From contig JBFOMG010000010.1 of the NCBI GenBank assembly GCA_040830725.1, positions 1 through 64,000 on the forward strand: a stretch of DNA of 64,000 bases, in the 5' to 3' direction. Positions 6,799 to 14,771 of the stretch are shown here, one piece after another. Made by a program: the position numbers and the translations under genes. The notes below the pieces were generated by a model. The model was not told the origin of the DNA. It did no database searches and saw nothing but the letters and a program-made list of their open reading frames with translations. How positions within the stretch are numbered: the stretch's first letter is position 1; each line of letters begins with the position of its first letter. This DNA is from JAWKWH01 sp040830725 (lineage in GTDB: Bacteria; Pseudomonadota; Alphaproteobacteria; Rhizobiales; Rhizobiaceae).

Positions 6799-8670
6799 TC
6801 AGTTAAATTTGGCGACTGACAGGAATTCAACCGCCTTGCCGGTAAACCGGTAGGGATTGGCAATTCGTGCAGTCCTGCTGAAGCCGCTCGTGTAGACTTC
6901 ACTCGGTGATGTTCCCACCAGATCAAAAATGAATGACGGGGCTTTTGAACGCCCTCTGGCTCGAGCAATATGGGTCTTCGAAAGTGTGTGCCGGGAGAGA
7001 TTTGCCGGCAGCGGTACGATCATCACCTGACGCTTGGCCTTCTTGTCACCCGCATCGGGCTTGTTCGATTTGCCGGTGGTGCGAACACCGGTTTTCAGAG
7101 CTTCGAGCGGATCGATCGGCTCAATACTCGCCAGGATGAATTCACGCGGTGAGGCAGCTGCGGCCTCACCGGAAATCACCACCTGCGGCGGCTCTTCTTT
7201 CGTCTCGACAACGTCCTTTTCGCGCGGTGTTGGAACAGCATACCGCGTTGGCTCCGCATCAAGCACCGAGCGTTCGTTTGGAAGTGCCGCAAGCACAATC
7301 GGATTTTTGGGTTCGAGCCGCGGACCTTTTTCTGGCAGCGGCACGGCAATGACCCGGTCACTCTTGCCTGTATCCGGTTGGATGCCGCGCATGATCGCCA
7401 GAGCATCGTCAATGCCGCTCTTGCCCGCTGAAGCGATAACCGTGCCCGTGCTGATATCCGCATCCTCGGCAACGGCCAGCCGGGCATTGAACCTGTCTTC
7501 AGTTGGCACCTGTGGGCGCGGAGTAGGTCTTGGAATTGCCAAAGCTACCTCTACCGTCTCTGCCTCGGCTTCGACCGGAACCTCTTCAGCCACATCAGCC
7601 GGATTGCCTACCTCGACCTTTGGCCGCGGCGCAAACAGAGGCAACGGCACGTCACGCGCTGGCAGTGCCGCAATGATCATCTCCGGCGTCTTTGGTTGCT
7701 GTTCGAGCGGCGCCGGTGCGGGAATGGTTTTCACGCGCTTCGGCTCTGTTGCCGCCTGCACGCGATCTTCTTCGTTGTCCTGGCCGCCACTGAAGAACGC
7801 AGTAAGGAAATTTCCACCACGACGGTCGCGGTCATTGCGTTCGTTGCGCTCATTTCTTCCCGGCGTTCTGGATTCGGCGCTGGCTATGACAACACCACCG
7901 CCGGATTTGCGTCGCTTGTTGTAGGATGCCAATGCCTGCTTGTAGCCGGGCAGCGGCTTGCCGTCCTTTGGAACATGCAGGGTCTTGCCGTTCGGAAACA
8001 CGGCGACCAGTTCCCTGCGGCTCATGCGCGGCCAGTGGCGAACGCTGCCGACATCCATGTGTACGAATGGCGAACCTGAGCGGGGATAGTAGCCGACACC
8101 TCCGTTCTGCATTTGCAAACCGATGCGCCGAAGTTTCGACAGCTTCACATCCGGAATGTAGAAATCCATCGCCTTGCCGAGCGTGTGCTGGCTTTTCTTG
8201 GCAACACCGCGCCCACGCTTTCTGAGCATGGCATTGGTTGCAGGCGACCGGTACGCCGAGATGACGTGTATGTGTTTCCGCGAACCGGATTTTTTGTAGA
8301 CCTCCCAGATCAGGTCAAGCAGGCGGGGATCCATTTTTGTCGGCTCATTGCGCCGCCAGTCCCGCAGAAAACGGTTGATCTGGTTCAGGCCGCCTTTCAG
8401 GTAGCGGCCATTCTTCTTGTAGGTGATTTCGGCCTTTTCCCGGGTGTGGACGAAAAACAGCTTCAGCGTCCGCGTCTCAGCACTGGCCGCCGTCGCCAGG
8501 GCCAAAGTGGCAAATATCGCCAGCAGTCCGCAGGCCACAATCCTGCGCCATGCAGACAAGCCCGTCCGCCACTCGCTTGCGTTGGTTACCCGTTTGGTCA
8601 ATGTGAAGGCCTTGTCGGCTGTCCCTTGATCCCCACCGGATCGATTGTCCCGAATGCTACAATTATGCAA
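6799..8670 (-). CDS. DUF882 (YcbK / M15-like) exported protein with long proline-rich tail
   Basis: A 623-residue protein. A twin-basic start and hydrophobic segment (about residues 37-65, ending ATAASA before ETRTLKLFF) suggest export. Residues about 68-235 form the DUF882/peptidase M15-like domain. It has SAYRSPATNAMLR, SQHTLGKAMDF and FVHMDVGSVRHW, preserving the H...D...H pattern of zinc-binding D-Ala-D-Ala peptidases, so murein hydrolase activity is plausible. The remaining 380 residues are low in complexity, rich in P, A, V, E and R, with repeats of the type IPRPTPRPQ. That part is probably extended and may reach across the periplasm. The start is uncertain: TTG 8670 gives the frame used here, with AGGA about ten bases upstream. 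Convergent with eda. Confidence 0.8.
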   Translation of the reverse strand: MHNCSIRDNRSGGDQGTADKAFTLTKRVTNASEWRTGLSAWRRIVACGLLAIFATLALATAASAETRTLKLFFVHTREKAEITYKKNGRYLKGGLNQINRFLRDWRRNEPTKMDPRLLDLIWEVYKKSGSRKHIHVISAYRSPATNAMLRKRGRGVAKKSQHTLGKAMDFYIPDVKLSKLRRIGLQMQNGGVGYYPRSGSPFVHMDVGSVRHWPRMSRRELVAVFPNGKTLHVPKDGKPLPGYKQALASYNKRRKSGGGVVIASAESRTPGRNERNERNDRDRRGGNFLTAFFSGGQDNEEDRVQAATEPKRVKTIPAPAPLEQQPKTPEMIIAALPARDVPLPLFAPRPKVEVGNPADVAEEVPVEAEAETVEVALAIPRPTPRPQVPTEDRFNARLAVAEDADISTGTVIASAGKSGIDDALAIMRGIQPDTGKSDRVIAVPLPEKGPRLEPKNPIVLAALPNERSVLDAEPTRYAVPTPREKDVVETKEEPPQVVISGEAAAASPREFILASIEPIDPLEALKTGVRTTGKSNKPDAGDKKAKRQVMIVPLPANLSRHTLSKTHIARARGRSKAPSFIFDLVGTSPSEVYTSGFSRTARIANPYRFTGKAVEFLSVAKFN

Positions 8671-9043
8671 CCGACTATCGATCCTAATAGTTAATTGGCG
8701 CTTATTGAAGCTGAAATGAGGTCAGACAAAGGCAAGTCTGTGGATTGATCGTCAATCCGGCAAATTTGGTTAACGTCCTATAAACATGGAAGTTCTTCCA
8801 TTTTGTGAACACCTTGGACCGGGCTCGTCAACAACATGCCCGTTTCAGTGGTTGAACACGGTGTTCAGTGATGATCAAAACGACAGTTACAACACCAACC
8901 GATTCGCATTTCAGCCCCAAGAGTGCCGCGTTTCCTGACAGGCAAAATTTGTAACTGACAGTCCAAATACCTATATGTAAAGAAGTAGTGGGGCTGCATC
9001 GGCTATGCGGGCTGCAATTGAAATATAAACAAAGGAGAATGGA
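8671..9043. other. Intergenic region upstream of the SPFH gene, containing a perfect palindrome
   Basis: These 373 bases carry no supported gene and probably hold divergent promoters for the DUF882 gene (minus) and the SPFH gene (plus). At 8853-8867 lies TGAACAC-G-GTGTTCA, a perfect palindrome that could be an operator. A weaker inverted repeat ATGGAA-GTTC-TTCCAT lies at about 8787-8802. The SPFH ribosome binding site AAAGGAGAA is at about 9031-9039. Confidence 0.4.
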
Positions 9044-10003
9044 ATGACTTTTTCGGGATTTGATATCGTTGTAGTTGTTCTGGTTCTTCTTGTTCTGCTT
9101 CTGCTGCTGACCGGCGTCAGGACAGTCTCTCAAGGATACAACTATACTGTCGAACGATTTGGGCGCTACACCCGCACCCTGGAACCTGGCCTCAACATCA
9201 TCGTGCCGTTCATCGACCGCATTGGCCACAAGATGAACATGATGGAGCAGGTTCTTGACGTCCCAACGCAAGAGGTCATTACCAAGGATAATGCGACGGT
9301 AGCCGTTGATGGGGTTGCTTTTTTTCAGGTGTTGAACGCGGCGCAGGCCGCCTACCAGGTTTCAGGACTTCAAAACGCAATTCTCAACTTAACCATGACC
9401 AACATCCGTACCGTGATGGGTTCGATGGATCTCGACGAGTTGCTGTCCAATCGCGATGCGATCAATGAGCGCCTTTTGCAGGTTGTCGACGAGGCGGCAA
9501 ATCCCTGGGGCATCAAGATGACGCGCGTCGAAATCAAGGACATCAATCCGCCGAAGGATCTGGTCGATTCCATGGCCCGTCAGATGAAGGCCGAGCGTGA
9601 AAAGCGCGCTGAAATCCTCGAAGCCGAAGGCCTGAAACGGGCACAGGTGCTTGAGGCTGAAGGCCGCAAGGAGGCTGCATTCCTCGACGCCGAAGCGCGT
9701 GAACGGCTCGCAGAGGCAGAGGCCAAGGCCACCGTGATGGTGTCGGACGCGATTGCGTCAGGCGATGTCCAGGCGGTCAATTACTTCGTCGCCCAGAAAT
9801 ACACCGAAGCACTGTCAACCATTGGCAGCGCGCCGAACCAGAAGATCGTCTTGATGCCGATGGAAGCCTCTTCGCTGATCGGTTCGCTGGGTGGCATCGG
9901 TGCAATCGCCAAGGAGGTCTTTGGTGACGGCGGCAGCGGTGGGGCAATCTCCGGCAGGGCACAGTCAAACCGGCCGCCAACCGTACAACCGGAAGGCTCG
10001 TAG
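9044..10003 (+). CDS. qmcA: SPFH/Band-7 (stomatin-like, QmcA family) membrane protein
   Basis: A 319-residue protein with one N-terminal membrane helix (about residues 5-24, VVVLVLLVLLLLLTGV). The SPFH domain follows (VERFGRYTRTLEPGLNIIVPF, VDGVAFFQV, NLTMTNIRTVMGSMDLDELL). A charged coiled coil at about residues 185-240 is built on repeats of EAEG/DAEA. Such proteins oligomerise into membrane microdomain scaffolds and usually work with an NfeD partner, which is encoded next. Start ATG 9044 has AGGAGAATGG directly upstream. Notably, the stop codon TAG at 10001-10003 is the terminal TA-G of the repeat element inserted between this gene and nfeD, so the insertion may have defined the C-terminus. 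Confidence 0.92.
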   Translation: MTFSGFDIVVVVLVLLVLLLLLTGVRTVSQGYNYTVERFGRYTRTLEPGLNIIVPFIDRIGHKMNMMEQVLDVPTQEVITKDNATVAVDGVAFFQVLNAAQAAYQVSGLQNAILNLTMTNIRTVMGSMDLDELLSNRDAINERLLQVVDEAANPWGIKMTRVEIKDINPPKDLVDSMARQMKAEREKRAEILEAEGLKRAQVLEAEGRKEAAFLDAEARERLAEAEAKATVMVSDAIASGDVQAVNYFVAQKYTEALSTIGSAPNQKIVLMPMEASSLIGSLGGIGAIAKEVFGDGGSGGAISGRAQSNRPPTVQPEGS

Positions 10004-10311
10004 AGCGTATCCGGCTTAAATGGGAGCGGTTTGATGGCAAGGATTTTTCGTTTCAACAAGGAGAACACCGCAGCGCGATGTGAACATCGTGCGAGGATTT
10101 CGACACCGTTGAAACGGAAAAGACCGCCAAGCAAGGTAAACTTCAAGCAGTTGAAAGTCATGAACAATCCGCAACCGTTTCAACTTGGTTCTTTGCGCTC
10201 TGGACTGCGTTGCGAAAGCCTAACGGTGCTCGCACCGCGTCGGCTTCCGCGCCTTGCCAGATCACAAATTACCTGCGTTCAACCGATTCCATTTAAACCG
10301 GATACGCTCTA
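10001..10311. repeat. 311-bp inverted-repeat element, full copy 2, between the SPFH gene and nfeD
   Basis: The ends are TAGAGCGTATCCGGCTTAAA at the left (from 10001) and its complement at the right (to 10311). They match over 23 bases with one difference, and both ends show TA. Length and internal order agree with copy 1 at 5799-6109: GAGCGGTTTGAT near the left end, ACCGCAGCGCGATG, a small hairpin, GCGAGGATTTCGAC, and a GGTGC-TC-GCACC hairpin at about 10227-10240. The end sequences themselves differ from copy 1, but they match each other within the copy. The left end provides the TAG stop of the SPFH gene. The right end stops 20 bases before the nfeD start. Confidence 0.85.
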
Positions 10312-10331
10312 GAGCGGGGAGGACTGTTGTC

Positions 10332-10787
10332 ATGATTGAGCAACTCACCACCGAACTGGGACCTTGGAACTGGATGGTCCTGGGCCTCATATTGCTCGGC
10401 GCCGAGGTTCTTGTACCCGGCTTCTTCCTGATCTGGATCGGAATTGCCGCGGTTATCGTCGGTGCTCTGTCCCTTGCACTCTGGGACGCCGCAATGTGGA
10501 CCTGGCAAATGCAGGTTCTTGTGTTTCTGGCACTTGCACTTGTCTCGGCCTTCGCCGGACGGGCGCTGACCAGGCGCGGTGAGGTGTCCGATGAGCCGCT
10601 GCTCAACAAGCGCAGCGCACAGATGATCGGCAAGACGGCGACGCTGGAGGAAGCAATCGTCAACGGTCAGGGGCGCGTCAAGATCGGTGACACGACCTGG
10701 AGCGTGTCGGGCCCCGATCTTGAAGCAGGAACGCGCGTGAAGGTGACTGGTGCGGCCGATATGAAATTGACGGTGGAGCCTGCCTGA
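10332..10787 (+). CDS. NfeD-family membrane protein (short type)
   Basis: A 151-residue protein beginning MIEQLTTELGPWNW at ATG 10332, after GGGGAGGAC. The first 75 residues form membrane helices (MVLGLILLGAEVLVPGFFLI, IGIAAVIVGALSLALW, MQVLVFLALALVSAFAG). The rest is a soluble OB-fold domain (MIGKTATLEEAIVNGQGRVK, WSVSGPDLEAGTRVKVTGA). It lacks the ClpP-like protease part of long NfeD proteins, as is normal for the type paired with SPFH proteins. It should act with the SPFH protein encoded upstream, although the two genes are now separated by a 311-bp repeat. Reading frames that start inside the repeat are not credible starts. Confidence 0.92.
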   Translation: MIEQLTTELGPWNWMVLGLILLGAEVLVPGFFLIWIGIAAVIVGALSLALWDAAMWTWQMQVLVFLALALVSAFAGRALTRRGEVSDEPLLNKRSAQMIGKTATLEEAIVNGQGRVKIGDTTWSVSGPDLEAGTRVKVTGAADMKLTVEPA

Positions 10788-10793
10788 TCGTTG

Positions 10794-11774
10794 TCAGGCT
10801 GCACCAAGCCGCAACAGATCGTGGAAATGAACGATTCCAACCGGAATATCGTCTTCAACAACGATCAATGCGCTGATGTTGTTTTCGTTGAGAATTGCCA
10901 CCGCAGCCCCCGCAAGTGTCTGACGAGTAACGGTTTTCGGATTCCTCGTCATGATATCATCGACCGCGATATCGGCCATGTTGCGGCTCAGATTCCGCGC
11001 CAGGTCGCCGTCCGTGATAATTCCCATGAGTCGGTCACCATCGGTAACACATACGCAACCGAAACGTTTGTTTGACAGCTCCATTACCGCTTCTGGCATC
11101 TTGGTGCCAAGCGGCACTTTGGGAATGCGGTCACCGGTATGCATGATGTCGCTGACATGAGTCAGATTGGCGCCCAATCGTCCGCCCGGGTGGAATGTCT
11201 TGAAGTGGTCCGCTGTAAATCCGCGCGCTTCCAATAGCGCCACCGCCAGCGCATCGCCCATCACCAACTGCATCAATGTCGAAGTTGTCGGCGCCAAACC
11301 ATGCGGACAGGCTTCGTCGACGCGGGGCAATGCCAACACAATGTCGGCTGCCCGTCCAAGCGCGGATTTATCCCCCGATGTGATTGCGATCAACGGAATT
11401 GAGAACCGGTTTGCATAATCGACGATACCGTCAAGCTCGGCTGTTTCCCCGGACCAGGACAACGCGATGATCGCATCATCCCGCGCAACCATGCCAAGAT
11501 CGCCATGATTGGCCTCGGCGGAATGCACGAAATAGGCAGGCGTTCCCGTCGAAGCCAGCGTCGCCGCCATTTTCGATCCGATGTGACCGCTTTTACCAAC
11601 ACCGGTAACGATCACCCGGCCGCCAATTGCCGAGATCACTTCCACTGCCCTGGCAAACGGCTCTGCCAGTCCGTTGTCCAGCGCATCGGCCAGAGCCGCC
11701 ACGCCGGACTGTTCGGTCCGGATGGTTCTTATTGCGGCATCGATCGCCGCCTTGCCGTCGACCGGTATCTTCAT
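10794..11774 (-). CDS. kdsD: Arabinose-5-phosphate isomerase (KpsF/GutQ family)
   Basis: A 326-residue enzyme converting ribulose 5-phosphate to arabinose 5-phosphate, the first step of Kdo synthesis for lipopolysaccharide. The SIS domain spans about residues 30-175, with VTGVGKSGHIGSKMAATLAS, FVHSAEANHGDLGM and LSWSGETAELDGIV. The tandem CBS domains cover about residues 200-326 (DIMHTGDRIPKVP, GIITDGDLARNL, DIMTRNPKTV). ATG 11774 (MKIPVDGKAAI) is preferred because GGAAA precedes it, while ATG 11789 would add five residues. Convergent with nfeD. No other Kdo genes are in the window, though lipid A-type genes occur at 48-51 kb. Confidence 0.93.
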   Translation of the reverse strand: MKIPVDGKAAIDAAIRTIRTEQSGVAALADALDNGLAEPFARAVEVISAIGGRVIVTGVGKSGHIGSKMAATLASTGTPAYFVHSAEANHGDLGMVARDDAIIALSWSGETAELDGIVDYANRFSIPLIAITSGDKSALGRAADIVLALPRVDEACPHGLAPTTSTLMQLVMGDALAVALLEARGFTADHFKTFHPGGRLGANLTHVSDIMHTGDRIPKVPLGTKMPEAVMELSNKRFGCVCVTDGDRLMGIITDGDLARNLSRNMADIAVDDIMTRNPKTVTRQTLAGAAVAILNENNISALIVVEDDIPVGIVHFHDLLRLGAA

Positions 11775-11910
11775 CGGATTTCCATGCATTGCGGTCAGCG
11801 ATTAGCGTTTAATTTGACCGGTGTCCAACACTTCGAACAGGGGTTTTCAGACCCAGCATAGCGCGGTCATCTCAACCAAGCGTTAACCACCTGTGTTTAC
11901 GGTTCGGTAA

Positions 11911-13704
11911 ATGTTTTGCCGGGCCCTGGCCCGATTTGCCATGGTGCCCATGTCCGCCTCCAAAAAGACAAACATATCAGCAGCTTGGAAGGTCAGATTT
12001 TCCAGTGCCGTCTTTGCGATGCTGGTGTTTGCGCCACCGGCGGCGTATGCCCAACAGGCCGACGGGCTTCGCGGGCAGGTCACGGAGGATGAAGTCAACC
12101 GCAATATTCTGCGACGGCCGGGTCTGGATGAACGCGTCAATGCACTGGATCGTGGCGATGATCCGGCAGAGGACGCACCGGGATTTCAGCCTCCAGACTA
12201 CGAAGCGGTAAGCGAAGGCGCGGTGACCGACGAAACCGCCGAACGCGGGTCGGACAATGCGCAGAGCATATTTGACCTCAATCGCGACAATCCGTTTGCC
12301 GATGAGCCGATGAGCGCCGAACGGCGGGCCCGCAGAACCACACGCAATCGCGATTTGCAAAACCAGACGCCGCGCACCGTCCGCCAGCGTATTGCACTGG
12401 AACGCGCTGAACGCCCTGGCGCAACTGAAGAAGCGGACGACGAAGAAATCCTGACCGGGACGGTGCGGGCTGACCGCATCGATGCCCTGGACGAAGAACG
12501 CAATGTCGCAGCCGACCCGAGCAGCGAACGAACGGGGGCTATTGAAGGCTTCGACCGCGAGCCTGAGGAAGATCCCTACGCGCCGCTCGGTATCCGCGTC
12601 GGTACTTTCACCTTGTTCCCGGAACTTGAGCAGGGGATTGCCTGGTCATCCAATGCGGATTCGACTTCGGGTGGTGGCGAGGCAATCCTGTCAGAAACCA
12701 CACTGCGCCTTCGGGCTGAATCCGATTGGTCGCGCCATTCGGCGCAAATCGAAGCATTCGGCACTTTCCGGCAATCCCTTTCAGGCGCCGATGTATCAGA
12801 GCCCTCTGCGGGTGTCGACGCAGACTTGCGGCTCGACCTTGCAGACGGCTGGGCAGCGAACGCCGGTGTCGATTACGATCTGACCCAGGACAGCGCCGCG
12901 TCTGCGGTCGTCGTGCCGGGTGTCGTTGAACAGCCATTACTTCACACACTGGTCGGCACATTGGGTGTAGCCCGCGAAGAGGGCAAATTGCGTCTCGCAG
13001 CCACGGGCCGGGTAGAGCGGCTGATCTATGGCGACGCAGATCTCGGCGGTGGTGGAACTCTGTCTCAGCGTGAACGTAACTCGACGCTCGCAACCGTGAC
13101 GCTGCGCGCCGGCTACGAAATCTCCCCTGCTCTGGTTCCCTTCATCGAAGGTGAAATCGGCAAGCGGTTTTATGATGTTAAAACCGACAGCGCCGGATTT
13201 TCCCGTTCGGCAGACCGGTTTGCGGTTCGCGCAGGGTTCGAACTCGATCTGGGTGAAAAGCTGACCGGCGAAATTGCCGCCGGCTGGATCAGCGAAAAGC
13301 CCGACGATAGCCGGCTCGCCGCCGTTGAAGGCATCAGCGCGCTCGCATCGCTTGCCTGGTCGCCATCGCGTCAAACAACCGTCAATCTTGACGCCATCAC
13401 AACGATCGAAACGACAACGCAACCTGGTGCTTCCGGATCAGTGCTTTATGACGCCAATCTCGGCGTAGAAAGGCAACTGAGGGCCAATTTGACCGGCAAC
13501 TTGAATGCCGGCGTGGGCTTTCGCGATTTTGTCGGTTCCGCCGGTCAGGATCTGCTGTTCGATGTCGAGGCTGGCCTGACCTGGTGGTTGAACCGCAACT
13601 TTGGCATTACCGGGCGCGGCGGATATGAAATCGTCGAATCGACCGTTGCCGGCCGCGATGCTGAAACTGCAAGCGTATTTCTCGGGGTGCGCCTGAGACG
13701 GTAG
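11911..13704 (+). CDS. Outer-membrane beta-barrel protein with acidic N-terminal region
   Basis: A 597-residue exported protein. The signal peptide ends near FAPPAAYAQQ. Residues about 50-220 are acidic and low in complexity (many E, D and R, NDEETAERGSD-like composition) and probably disordered in the periplasm. From about residue 228 (LGIRVGTFTLFPELEQGIAW) to the end is a barrel of alternating strands (LRLRAESDWSRHSAQIEAFG, TLRAGYEISPALVPFIEGEI, LTWWLNRNFGITGRGGYEIV) of the BBP2_2/OMBB type found in rhizobia. Three starts are possible (11911, 11941, 11950) and none has a clear Shine-Dalgarno sequence. Function unknown; exopolysaccharide-related roles are known for some relatives. It ends one base from the convergent galU stop. 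Confidence 0.82.
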   Translation: MFCRALARFAMVPMSASKKTNISAAWKVRFSSAVFAMLVFAPPAAYAQQADGLRGQVTEDEVNRNILRRPGLDERVNALDRGDDPAEDAPGFQPPDYEAVSEGAVTDETAERGSDNAQSIFDLNRDNPFADEPMSAERRARRTTRNRDLQNQTPRTVRQRIALERAERPGATEEADDEEILTGTVRADRIDALDEERNVAADPSSERTGAIEGFDREPEEDPYAPLGIRVGTFTLFPELEQGIAWSSNADSTSGGGEAILSETTLRLRAESDWSRHSAQIEAFGTFRQSLSGADVSEPSAGVDADLRLDLADGWAANAGVDYDLTQDSAASAVVVPGVVEQPLLHTLVGTLGVAREEGKLRLAATGRVERLIYGDADLGGGGTLSQRERNSTLATVTLRAGYEISPALVPFIEGEIGKRFYDVKTDSAGFSRSADRFAVRAGFELDLGEKLTGEIAAGWISEKPDDSRLAAVEGISALASLAWSPSRQTTVNLDAITTIETTTQPGASGSVLYDANLGVERQLRANLTGNLNAGVGFRDFVGSAGQDLLFDVEAGLTWWLNRNFGITGRGGYEIVESTVAGRDAETASVFLGVRLRR

Positions 13705-13705
13705 C

Positions 13706-14581
13706 TCAGTTTTCGTCCGCGTGCGTCCGTACGATCGGAAGAATCTGCTGCCTGACGTCCGCGTCTGCCATGGCAAAAGCCAGATTGGCTTCGACAAAAC
13801 CAGCCGGCGTGCCGCAGTCAAACGTGTGGCCCTGATAGTGGTACCCGAAGAAAGGCTGCTCCCGGCTCAAGGCCAGCATGGCATCGGTAATCTGAATTTC
13901 ATTGCCTGCGCCGCGCTTGTGACGGGCAAGATGCTCAAAGACTTCGGGTTGCAGAATGTAGCGCCCATTGATGAACAGGTTCGAGGGCGCGGTGCCAGCC
14001 GGCGGTTTTTCCACCATGCCTGTAATTGCAAATCCGTCATGCACCGACTCACCTTTTCCCACGATGCCGTATCGATGGGTCTCGGCGGGATCGCACGCCT
14101 CAACCGCGATGATGTTGCCGCCGGTTTTCTCATACAGTTTCACCATGGCAGCGGTGCAGTTCTGGTCCGGTGGCATGATCATGTCCGGAAGCAACAGCGC
14201 GAAGGGCTCATCGCCGATGATTTCACGGGCACACCAGACTGCGTGACCAAGTCCCAATGGCTCCTGCTGGCGGGTGAAACTTGTCTGGCCGGGTTTTGGC
14301 TGCAACTCTTTCAGCCGGGCAAGCTCATCGGTCTTGCCGCGTTTTTCCAGCGTGTCGTAAAGCTCAAACTGAATATCGAAATGGTCTTCGATTACGGTCT
14401 TGTTGCGCCCGGTGACGAAGATGAAATGTTCTATTCCCGCTTCTCGCGCTTCGTCGACCACATACTGGATCACCGGCCGGTCCAACACGGTCAGCATCTC
14501 TTTCGGCACCGCTTTTGTCGCGGGCAGAAATCGCGTGCCAAGGCCCGCAACCGGGAAAACCGCTTTGCGAATTTTCGTCAT
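13706..14581 (-). CDS. galU: UTP-glucose-1-phosphate uridylyltransferase
   Basis: A 291-residue cytosolic enzyme making UDP-glucose for exopolysaccharide, LPS and glucans. The N-terminal nucleotide-binding loop is VAGLGTRFLPATKAVPKEML. Further family motifs are YVVDEAREAGIEHFIFVTGR, LGLGHAVWCA, ALLLPDMIM and VEKPPAGTAPSN, and near the C-terminus GHTFDCGTPAGFVEAN. Length is normal. The gene is preceded by about 190 bases shared with the divergent lytic transglycosylase, probably containing both promoters, and ends one base from the stop of the barrel-protein gene. Confidence 0.97.
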   Translation of the reverse strand: MTKIRKAVFPVAGLGTRFLPATKAVPKEMLTVLDRPVIQYVVDEAREAGIEHFIFVTGRNKTVIEDHFDIQFELYDTLEKRGKTDELARLKELQPKPGQTSFTRQQEPLGLGHAVWCAREIIGDEPFALLLPDMIMPPDQNCTAAMVKLYEKTGGNIIAVEACDPAETHRYGIVGKGESVHDGFAITGMVEKPPAGTAPSNLFINGRYILQPEVFEHLARHKRGAGNEIQITDAMLALSREQPFFGYHYQGHTFDCGTPAGFVEANLAFAMADADVRQQILPIVRTHADEN

Positions 14582-14771
14582 TGGCTAAATCTCTCACCTG
14601 TCCCGCAACGACATTTTCACGCCCGAATTGACAACTACTGAATCCCGAACCGGACTTTTCCGGTTTGGGGAAGGTGAAATTCGCATTTGGCACTGAAATT
14701 GCGATCCATGGTAAACCAATTCCTAACAGCATTGGGCCAGATTGCAGCCGGATTCAATTGAGGAGAGCGCC

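Noticed and set aside
8853..8867. LexA box
   Set aside because: GAAC-N5-GTTC does not fit the alphaproteobacterial GTTC-N7-GTTC pattern.
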